Source of the DNA: an uncultured Desulfovibrionaceae bacterium
GTDB taxonomy: Bacteria > Desulfobacterota > Desulfovibrionia > Desulfovibrionales > Desulfovibrionaceae
Direction of reading: 5' to 3'
Assembly (NCBI GenBank): GCA_949427775.1
Contig: CASQEL010000116.1
Location: forward strand, 1 to 6,621
DNA: 6,621 nucleotides
Shown: piece after piece, positions 1 to 6,418 of the stretch
Layout of the letters: each line of letters starts with the position of its first letter
How positions within the stretch are numbered: the first letter of the stretch is position 1
Notes under the pieces: model-generated
Database searches by the model: none
Told to the model about the DNA's origin: nothing
The model's input: only the letters and a program-made list of their open reading frames with translations
Program-made: the position numbers and the translations under genes

Positions 1-2238
1 CTGTGCATCCTGCCAGTAGTATTTGTCCTCTTCCAGATGAAAATCGGAGCAATAGCGCAAAATCTTCATGTATTCCATATCCTCCTCTTCCTTCATGCAA
101 CGGAGGATTTGAGATTTCAGCGTATCAAGCTGCTGGCCGAACGTAGCACGAGGCAGGGCGCCCATATTGCCTTCATAGCGTCGCAACACATAGTCCAGGA
201 AAGGAATACTCAATTCCAGTGGCGTAATGCCGCGCAGATTACGACGTCCTACAAGACATACTTTGTGTTGCATTTCTTCATTTTTTGGGGGGAGCAGGTG
301 AAAATTTTCTTCCCATGAGACCGAGCACAGCACGATTTGCGCGCTTTGCCGCAACATTCTATCCGGTTGATTGAGCGTGATATACAGGACTTTGTGCCGG
401 TTTTGCGCCAGAGCTGAAGGAAGAACCATGCCGGTAAAATGCTCCTGCAACACAAGGAACAGACAATCAAGCAGGTGCTGACGAAGTTTCGGGTCTGACG
501 ACAGGCGTTTGTATGCAAGAAGCCCCGGCGACATGAGAAATTCCTCTTGCAGCCGTTCCGAGATATCCGAAGGCTCCGCGCAAAAATACATCAGACGCCG
601 TGCTTGCAGGCGGGCGGCGGCGCTGACAGAGGGAGTCTGATGTGTAGAGCCCAAACGAAGCCATTGCCGGAAAACCTCGTGCGTCTGGGGCGGTAGCCAC
701 AGTTCAGCCGGTTCCACAGGATGAACGTGCCATAGTTTTTTTTCCAGACAGGGCAGAGACTGAACGCCCAGATTCTGTTCCTGGGCGGCTCGTATCACGG
801 CCATTTCTGCGGTATTGGGATGGACATGTATGCCGTCGTCTCCCCAGAAAAGATTGTAAAAATGCCAGCGGCATGCTGCATCGAATGTCAGGGGCCGCCC
901 TCGACACAGATTTGTTTCCCGCAGTCCGCCGCTCAGACACCAGGCAAGATGCTCGCTCAGTTGACGCATGGTGAGACGAGCGCCATAGGCTTGCATCCGG
1001 CGATAGACAAGAAAAAGGCGTTCTTGCGCCGGATTGCCGGCAAGCAAGGTCCGGTTGAAGCGGACAGGACAATGAGGCTTGGCGCAGCCTTCACAGTTTT
1101 GCCAGATATCCGGGGCCAACATCTTGTTCAGAACCTGCCGAGCCAGCGGCAGATTATCGCGCAGGGCCAGATTGTAAATTTTGAAGCTGCGATCCCGAAA
1201 TGCAAATGTGTTTTTTTCCTCGCTCAGGCACTGCAAGAGCTTCATTTCAAGCTCTGCCTTGCGGCTGGAATCCGATTCCTGTGCGGTGAAGAATTCGCAC
1301 AAGGCCCCGGTGTTGGAGACAAGCAGGCTGCGTTTCGTGCTGTCCATCAGTTCCGCAAACAAGGCCTTGTCCCTGCTGCGCTCCTGCTCGCTCAAGTCCT
1401 TGATCAGCAAGCCTTCATGTCCATCAAGAGAAAACGAAATGCGGCTTTTCTGCAATTCCGGAACATCGGAATTCGGAGAAAACCCGCAAAGGCGGCGATA
1501 TACGGCAAAGGCCAACGTTGTCTTGCCGTCACCGGCGTGCCCTGTCAGCACAATGCAGTGTTTGCCCTCGCGCAGGTCGCGCACAAGCTCCTCTTCCAAA
1601 GGATGGGGCACAGCGATACGTTTAAAGAAGGGATTGCTCGCCTGAAATTCCGCCAGGGCATTCTCATTCGCGCCATTGATGCGTTGTAATGTGCTGAGAT
1701 AGTTTAATAAACTGTAGCATGAAATAGTAATTTCTCCCGATGGATTTTTGGGGTTGTCCCCCAATTTGGTAACTTTATTTTTCTGGTGTATATAAAAAAT
1801 ATTTTTTATCTTCTCTACAATCTCTTTTCTTATTGATGCATCATGTAAGTCTGCATGAACTTTTTCAGAAAGATAAGCATATTCAAATATATCGTATAGT
1901 CTTTTCAGTGTAAATCTTGATTTATGGTTGCGAATAATATCTTCATAACTATTATCTTTTCCCTCTTTTATTTTTAAAAACCAAAATCCATCATTTTTTA
2001 AATGGAAAAAAGGATACTCTATAGATATCTTTTCAAGATCAAATAAAAATTTAATACGTTCAACTATTTTATTAAAATAATTTATTAATTTTGAATCTAG
2101 ATATATTTTATTTGGTCTATTTTCATCTATATGATACAAATAAACTATAGCAAGTAATAAAATATATTTATGTGGATGAAAAAGAGAAACAGAGAGATTT
2201 TGACTTTTTTCAAAAAAAAGATTTAAATCCTTATTCAT
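1..2238 (-). CDS. P-loop ATPase with N-terminal SBD-like (phosphorothioate-reader) domain, partial
   Basis: The frame is open for 746 codons from the ATG at 2238 to the left edge, with no stop. Residues 1-150 form a domain with HPHKYILLLAI (21-31), IEYPFFHLKNDGFWFL (73-88) and SRFTLKRLYDIFEY (107-120). This is the layout of the sulfur-binding domain of ScoMcrA-type PT-dependent endonucleases and related HNH-enzyme N-termini: HKPxLLL, then YPFWxLxxDGxW. After a linker, the ATPase begins at NPFFKRIAVP (202-211), with Walker A GHAGDGKTT (233-241), a likely Walker B LLIKDLSE (277-284) and an N-G sensor-like strand LLVSNTGAL (305-313). A CxxCx4C cluster at 382/385/390 with H389 may bind zinc. There are no membrane segments. 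It follows the PAPS-reductase-like gene by 18 bases. I infer a PT-sensing or restriction ATPase comparable to DndF/SspF. The ATPase is firm, the SBD assignment is moderate, and the function is inferred. Confidence 0.8.
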   Translation of the reverse strand, partial: MNKDLNLFFEKSQNLSVSLFHPHKYILLLAIVYLYHIDENRPNKIYLDSKLINYFNKIVERIKFLFDLEKISIEYPFFHLKNDGFWFLKIKEGKDNSYEDIIRNHKSRFTLKRLYDIFEYAYLSEKVHADLHDASIRKEIVEKIKNIFYIHQKNKVTKLGDNPKNPSGEITISCYSLLNYLSTLQRINGANENALAEFQASNPFFKRIAVPHPLEEELVRDLREGKHCIVLTGHAGDGKTTLAFAVYRRLCGFSPNSDVPELQKSRISFSLDGHEGLLIKDLSEQERSRDKALFAELMDSTKRSLLVSNTGALCEFFTAQESDSSRKAELEMKLLQCLSEEKNTFAFRDRSFKIYNLALRDNLPLARQVLNKMLAPDIWQNCEGCAKPHCPVRFNRTLLAGNPAQERLFLVYRRMQAYGARLTMRQLSEHLAWCLSGGLRETNLCRGRPLTFDAACRWHFYNLFWGDDGIHVHPNTAEMAVIRAAQEQNLGVQSLPCLEKKLWHVHPVEPAELWLPPQTHEVFRQWLRLGSTHQTPSVSAAARLQARRLMYFCAEPSDISERLQEEFLMSPGLLAYKRLSSDPKLRQHLLDCLFLVLQEHFTGMVLPSALAQNRHKVLYITLNQPDRMLRQSAQIVLCSVSWEENFHLLPPKNEEMQHKVCLVGRRNLRGITPLELSIPFLDYVLRRYEGNMGALPRATFGQQLDTLKSQILRCMKEEEDMEYMKILRYCSDFHLEEDKYYWQDAQ
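1748..1764. repeat. Small GC-rich inverted repeat in the linker of the second ATPase
   Basis: TTGGGG (1748-1753) and CCCCAA (1759-1764) are perfect inverted arms around a 5-base loop. They form the only G/C-rich run in the surrounding AT-rich DNA. The repeat encodes about residues 159-164 of the linker between the SBD-like domain and the ATPase, some 60 bases before the composition break. No T-run follows it on either strand, so it is not an intrinsic terminator. Confidence 0.5.
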
Positions 2239-2256
2239 CTCATGCTCTCTCCATTG
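2239..2256 (-). promoter_or_regulatory. Short intergenic gap with ribosome site and two decoy ATGs
   Basis: The 18 bases between the PAPS-reductase-like stop (TAG) and the ATG of the second ATPase contain GGAGAGAG as the likely ribosome site, with GGAG about 10 bases before the start. Two out-of-frame ATGs, at 2254 and 2243, open reading frames of four and two sense codons. The first stops just before the real start, and the second stops within codon 2 of the gene. Only the ATG at 2238 opens a long frame. The small frames could dampen or couple translation of the downstream gene, or be chance. Confidence 0.55.
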
Positions 2257-3093
2257 CTAAATACTGCAAATTAAGCAAGCAAGCTCCTGATCATCTTCAT
2301 TATCCCATAAATCGCATAAACGTTGATTGCTTGCAAATTTTTTCGCTTCACGCAAACAGCGTGCTTCATATTCCTGCTTGATACGGGCCACTCGTTCAGG
2401 GCGGCACAACTCTGCCAGACTCTCTCCTGCTATCCAGGTAAAGCGTTCACCAGTGTGAGGATCGATCTTTTCGTATGCCTGAGCCTGCTCAAAAAGCTCA
2501 GGATGTTTTTCCAGCAGGCCGACCCATTCGCGGTGTTGTTGAAAAAAGCAGAAAAAACATCCGGATCGGGAACGCCACTGATAATAGCTTGGCAATCCCA
2601 GACCGCAATCTTCCAATATGCGGATAATGTCGCTTTTAACCAGACCGTCCTCGGCAAAGGGGAAGACGGTCGTTACGCCCGGCTTGCCGGAGATGTAGCC
2701 CTGTCGTTCCGGCTCGTCGGCGCGGATGCCCACATAACTGATGACAGGATCATCGCCAATAAATCTTTCGTAAGGTTTAAGTTTTAGTAAACGAGTACAC
2801 CATCGAGTAGTTGGATTAGGAAGAACTCCGGAAAACATTTGCAAATAAAAATCAAATCCTTGGGCTGCCTTGATCCGAGTGATTTGAATTCCAAGATATT
2901 CCTCAAGTTTTGCTAAATAATCATACGTCTCTTGTAATTCTTTTTCCGTATCGCAGAAGACATATTCCAGATGAGGGATTTTGTCGCGCAGGTACACCGC
3001 CAGGGCAGAGCTGTCCTTGCCCCCCGAAAGGGCCAAAATATGCCGGCAATCCGTACGCGCCGCTCCTTCTCGCCAGGGCATTGTCCAAGGCAT
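2257..3093 (-). CDS. PAPS-reductase/ATP-pyrophosphatase family enzyme, DndC/SspD-like
   Basis: This 278-residue enzyme has the N-type PP-loop ALSGGKDSSALAVYL (21-35), with SGGKDS at 23-28. That loop binds ATP and adenylates the substrate in the PAPS-reductase superfamily. VFCDTEKE (46-53) follows, where this family places the acidic end of the second strand, then RWCTRLLKLKP (97-107) and VGIRADEPERQGY (121-133). Cysteines 99, 163, 179 and 182 (the last two in SGCFFCFF) could hold a 4Fe-4S cluster, as described for DndC. Two more form a CLIC pair at the extreme C-terminus (273, 276). In DNA phosphorothioation this enzyme class activates the backbone and delivers sulfur. It is not assimilatory CysH, because the ECGLHxxG tail is missing. 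It overlaps the upstream ATPase stop in a TGATG junction and has a strong AGGAGG site; a GTG at 3096 is an alternative start that adds one residue. The 2761-2960 stretch is noticeably AT-richer than the rest of the gene. Confidence 0.85.
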   Translation of the reverse strand: MPWTMPWREGAARTDCRHILALSGGKDSSALAVYLRDKIPHLEYVFCDTEKELQETYDYLAKLEEYLGIQITRIKAAQGFDFYLQMFSGVLPNPTTRWCTRLLKLKPYERFIGDDPVISYVGIRADEPERQGYISGKPGVTTVFPFAEDGLVKSDIIRILEDCGLGLPSYYQWRSRSGCFFCFFQQHREWVGLLEKHPELFEQAQAYEKIDPHTGERFTWIAGESLAELCRPERVARIKQEYEARCLREAKKFASNQRLCDLWDNEDDQELACLICSI

Positions 3094-6000
3094 CACTCTT
3101 CCCCTCCTATTTCTTCCAGACTGCGCAGCATACCGCGTAGGGCTTCGGCCAACACACGGGAGGAATACTTGCCGCGCAATGCGGAAAACTGCATGTTCAG
3201 TTCATTTTCAAGGCGTTCTTTGGCTTTTTGCTCTTCCGCGTCGAGAAAGATTGAGCCGTAGTCCTCCCACGCCCGGCGGAATTGCTCGCCCGCGCCCTGT
3301 GCCATGTCCGCAAACGCGGCGACATCCGCATCGCTCCAACGTTCGAAAGGGCGACCGCAGATCCGGCCCAGCACGGCTTCAAGCCGCCTGTCCTCGTCCA
3401 TTTCCGTAAGGGATGCCCGATCCAGAACGGGCACGATGACGCCGTGCCGCACCCGTTTGGCCAGAAAGCCCGCACGCTCCACAAAGGTATGCCAGCCCGC
3501 GGTACCTTTCGGCAGGCCGCAAGCGTGCAAAAAGACATCGCGGCAACGCTCCCGCGCCCGTGGCGCGTAATCCAGCAGCTCGCTCATGCTTTCGCGCATG
3601 GCTGCGGCGAACTCCTCCGCGGCGCCTTCCGTCGGGGCGCTCAGCAGCGAGGGGATGCCGAAAGCGGCGGGCAGATCCTCGAACAACAACCGCTCGGGTG
3701 AGCGCGCCGAGCGGAAGCAATCCCGCAACGCCTTGCCGCGTGTGGGCGCAAGATTCGCGCTGTGCAGGGTCATGGCCGGTAGTTGGCGGATAGCAGCAAA
3801 GAGGCATGAAACGACAGCCGGAACCGTAGGTTCCACGTGCAGTCCATCAGCATAGCGTTGTACCAGAAGCCGACGCTCGCCCTCCAGCCTGACGCCGGAA
3901 ATGGCGAAAAGATCCGGTCGCCGCTGCAAGAGTTCTATGCTGTTCCCGTCCAGGCGCGTGAGAAAGGATTGCTCGCGGTAGAGGAACATCTCCGAGCTGT
4001 TACACACATAACAGGCCAGCAGCAGAATGGGCAGCACGCCTTCGGGCACGCCGTAGGGAGTGGAAACAAGCCGTTCGAACAGGCGCGTCAGGGGGACAGA
4101 CTCCCCGCCGGCGCCGTAAATAACGCTCGTCATCTCCTGCCAGACGGCAAAAAGGGAGGATTCACGGGTCGGCGGGCGCAAGGTCCAGCCGTTGCCGTCC
4201 CGCACATGCAGGCCAGGAGCGCGCAAGACGGATTCATACATGCTGCGTTCCGGCGGAAAACCCTCTATACCCAGATTTTCAAGATGGGCGCTCTCCACCA
4301 TGAGCTTCAACAGGATATTGCGCGCCGCCGTGCCCGCCGAGGAAAGTTGAGGGCGGGCTACCAACTCGTTACGGATGAACGGCGCATCCGGGTACAAGGC
4401 ATCGCAGACATCGGAAAGCAGGCGGGTCACGTCGACGGGACGCCGCACGGGCTGGGGCTTGCCGCGCCAGAACCAGCGACAGTTATTGCCCAGGGGAGCG
4501 GGACGCGGGTCGAGCAGCAGCGCGGCGTTTTGCCGTACACGCCGTTCGCAGTCGGCCAGCAGCAGACCAAATTCCCGCAAGGCGCGCTTGTCGCCGCGCA
4601 AATCCGGTGTGCGCTTCTGTACCTCGCGCAGACAGGCCAGCTCAACGGTGGGCTGACGCAGCATGTCCACTTGCTGCGGGACGGCGATCACCAGAGAGTT
4701 ATTTTTTTCTGTGGCCTTCCGCGCCTCATCTTCCGTTTGTCCAACATCGCGCATGGGCAGAAGCACCAGCACCTGCCCCGCCCGGCTGGACGTTATTTCC
4801 GCTGGCCGAACCGCCTCCGTGGAGAGGGCATATTGTACGTCAAAAAATCGATAGGCCCCGCTCTGCAAGCAATGCCTGCGCGCCACCAGCGGCCTCATGG
4901 AAACATGTTCCCGCACCAGCTCCAGAAACGCCACTCCCTCGCAGCGCACCTGTGTGCGCGCCTTTTGCAGCAGCTCCTCAATATCTATGGAGCCGCCCTC
5001 CCACAGGCGGAAGCTTCGATCCGCCTGCCGAAACGTCAGTCGTCCGCAGCGGCGCAGGTTCCCCAACGCCTCCCGCAGCTCCCCGTCCTGGGGCAAGGCG
5101 GCGGCAAGCGCCGTTTCCGTAGCCTTGAACGGCGCGTCAATTCCCAGAACATTGAGAATGCCCGTGACGCGCAGTATCCTCTGCTGCAAAAGAGACAGAT
5201 CTCCATCGTTTCCAAGAATCTCCAGCAGGATGCGGGCTCGTTGCGTCAGCGCGACGGCCATGTTGGACAGAAGATAATCGGCGATGTCGTACAAGCGGAC
5301 GAAGCCGTTATCCTCGTTCAAATCACGCCGGCAATGCTCTTGAAAGCCGTAGGGCTCCTGACTGGACAAATAGGAAAAGACGGATCGCTCGTTTTGCGCC
5401 AAACGCCGAAACAGGAGCGGAAGGCTCAACACGACGGAAGGATGAAGAGGCCAGGCGCGGCGGCAGATATTCAGGAAGTCCTGTTCCATCATTCCCGGGG
5501 GCAGATTTCCGGCCCTCAGCACGGTGTGCGCCGCCTCGTCGATAGCTGAGAGCAGTGCATCCGGGAGAGGCTGCGCGTATTGCAGCACCTGCCCCAGCGT
5601 GTTCAGGCCGGAAGACAGCTGTTCATCAAATCTCAGCGTTTCAAAACGTTGTTGCACCTTGGCCCATTCATGCCGCAGGGTATTGTCGCTCAGTTCGGCA
5701 TAGCCTTCGAAATACTGATGCTGCACCGTCATGAAGAGGAAGGGAACGTCCCGGCTGCGTCCGGCGTGTTCCGCCAGTACTTGAAAGAGATAGACATCGC
5801 CGCCTTCTCTGTCCTGCAGGGCGTATTCCAGACTTTTTCCCGCTTCATCTATCACGAGCAGCATGCCGCCTAACTTGAGCCGAGCAGCCAGCAAACGCGC
5901 AGATTCCACAAATTCCAGCACGATTGCGCTGTCGCGCAGCCCCGCGTTCAGGGCCTCATCAATGCGTAAACGAAGGGCTCGGCAATCCTCGTTGTCCGGC

Positions 6001-6416
6001 AAGGTATCCAGGGCGTCGTGCAGGCCTTCCAGCACTATTTGACTGCTAGGGTGACGGCGGGCTGTCACCGGCACACAGAGCCATGGTGCGCAACACAGGG
6101 CGGCAAAGCGCTGCCCCAGCTCCGCTTCCTTGCAAAGCAACGCGTAGGCCCTTGAATTTTTTTGCGCGCCCTGCCGAAAAAGCGCATTGAGAAACAGGGC
6201 GAAAGTGGATTTTCCCGCGCCATACGGGCCATAAAGCATGATGCTCCGTCCGCCCCGCGGATTCTCGAGAGCCTCGAACAAACGTTCCAGCGTGTATGTC
6301 ACGAGGGGCGTGACGAGGAAATCGTTCAAAGTCTCGGGGTCGTGACTATCCACGGTGAGGTTGACGGAACGACGATAGCGGGTGCGAACGGAAACAATAC
6401 AGGAAAGGGGTGACAT
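3093..6416 (-). CDS. Large P-loop ATPase, SspC/BrxC-like, phosphorothioation-associated
   Basis: This is a 1107-residue cytoplasmic protein with no signal peptide or membrane segment. Walker A is GPYGAGKST at 63-71. Walker B is MLLVIDEAGKSLEYA at 185-199, with the D190-E191 pair and the GK..LE extension typical of BrxC-like and related defence ATPases. Further family-like blocks are VQHQYFEGYA (231-240), HEWAKVQQRFE (249-259), AQNERSVFSYL (340-350), FIRNELVARPQLSS (680-693), the LGIEGFPPERSMYESVL block (715-731), and a C-terminal RPFERWSDADVAAF (1022-1035). I chose the ATG at 6416 because it lies two bases after the upstream stop, has a GGGA ribosome site 7 bases upstream, and begins a plausible N-terminus. 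The ATG 60 bases further up would overlap the upstream gene and add a basic tail. Its position between a DUF4007 gene and a PAPS-reductase-like gene suggests it powers the sulfur-modification complex (SspC role). A BREX BrxC4-like role is the main alternative. The ATPase call is firm; the pathway is inferred. Confidence 0.85.
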   Translation of the reverse strand: MSPLSCIVSVRTRYRRSVNLTVDSHDPETLNDFLVTPLVTYTLERLFEALENPRGGRSIMLYGPYGAGKSTFALFLNALFRQGAQKNSRAYALLCKEAELGQRFAALCCAPWLCVPVTARRHPSSQIVLEGLHDALDTLPDNEDCRALRLRIDEALNAGLRDSAIVLEFVESARLLAARLKLGGMLLVIDEAGKSLEYALQDREGGDVYLFQVLAEHAGRSRDVPFLFMTVQHQYFEGYAELSDNTLRHEWAKVQQRFETLRFDEQLSSGLNTLGQVLQYAQPLPDALLSAIDEAAHTVLRAGNLPPGMMEQDFLNICRRAWPLHPSVVLSLPLLFRRLAQNERSVFSYLSSQEPYGFQEHCRRDLNEDNGFVRLYDIADYLLSNMAVALTQRARILLEILGNDGDLSLLQQRILRVTGILNVLGIDAPFKATETALAAALPQDGELREALGNLRRCGRLTFRQADRSFRLWEGGSIDIEELLQKARTQVRCEGVAFLELVREHVSMRPLVARRHCLQSGAYRFFDVQYALSTEAVRPAEITSSRAGQVLVLLPMRDVGQTEDEARKATEKNNSLVIAVPQQVDMLRQPTVELACLREVQKRTPDLRGDKRALREFGLLLADCERRVRQNAALLLDPRPAPLGNNCRWFWRGKPQPVRRPVDVTRLLSDVCDALYPDAPFIRNELVARPQLSSAGTAARNILLKLMVESAHLENLGIEGFPPERSMYESVLRAPGLHVRDGNGWTLRPPTRESSLFAVWQEMTSVIYGAGGESVPLTRLFERLVSTPYGVPEGVLPILLLACYVCNSSEMFLYREQSFLTRLDGNSIELLQRRPDLFAISGVRLEGERRLLVQRYADGLHVEPTVPAVVSCLFAAIRQLPAMTLHSANLAPTRGKALRDCFRSARSPERLLFEDLPAAFGIPSLLSAPTEGAAEEFAAAMRESMSELLDYAPRARERCRDVFLHACGLPKGTAGWHTFVERAGFLAKRVRHGVIVPVLDRASLTEMDEDRRLEAVLGRICGRPFERWSDADVAAFADMAQGAGEQFRRAWEDYGSIFLDAEEQKAKERLENELNMQFSALRGKYSSRVLAEALRGMLRSLEEIGGEE
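3103..3108 (-). promoter_or_regulatory. Strong ribosome binding site of the PAPS-reductase-like gene
   Basis: The minus strand reads AGGAGG here, inside the last codons of the large ATPase gene. It lies 9 bases upstream of the ATG at 3093 and 6 bases upstream of the alternative GTG at 3096. Together with the TGATG stop/start overlap, it indicates translational coupling of the two genes. Confidence 0.75.
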
Positions 6417-6418
6417 GG

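Larger units (their letters stand above)
1690..2256. other. AT-rich island covering the 5' part of the second ATPase gene
   Basis: Composition falls sharply here. I counted 7 G/C in bases 2041-2100 and 13 in 1921-1980, against 37 of 60 in 1561-1620. The low-GC DNA encodes residues 1 to about 183, namely the SBD-like domain and linker, in A/T-ending codons (many ATA, TTA, AAA, AAT). The GC-rich style resumes near base 1690, just before the ATPase domain. The frame runs through without a break, so this is coding DNA and not a spacer. It is best explained as a transferred or exchanged domain module. Confidence 0.8.

Noticed and set aside
249..1072. Three short minus-strand frames that suggest a broken gene in this region
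   Set aside because: They are in other frames. The correct frame is open from 2238 to base 1 and was checked through this region without a stop, so the gene is intact here and not a pseudogene.
820..1689. A 289-codon open frame on the plus strand
   Set aside because: It lies entirely antisense to the ATPase part of gene 4, where the minus frame encodes GHAGDGKTT and the cysteine cluster. The plus frame shows no motif.
1748..1764. Intrinsic terminator at the hairpin
   Set aside because: The stem is only 6 bp, no U-run follows on either strand, and the reading frame continues through it.
2257..3093. Assimilatory PAPS reductase (CysH) of sulfate metabolism
   Set aside because: The conserved ECGLHxxG C-terminal motif is absent, the cysteine arrangement resembles DndC/SspD, and the neighbours are large defence-type ATPases, not cys genes.
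3837..5549. A 570-codon open frame on the plus strand, antisense to the large ATPase
   Set aside because: It is a shadow created by the GC-rich codon bias. The minus-strand frame carries Walker motifs and family blocks throughout. The plus frame gives low-complexity sequence without recognisable motifs.
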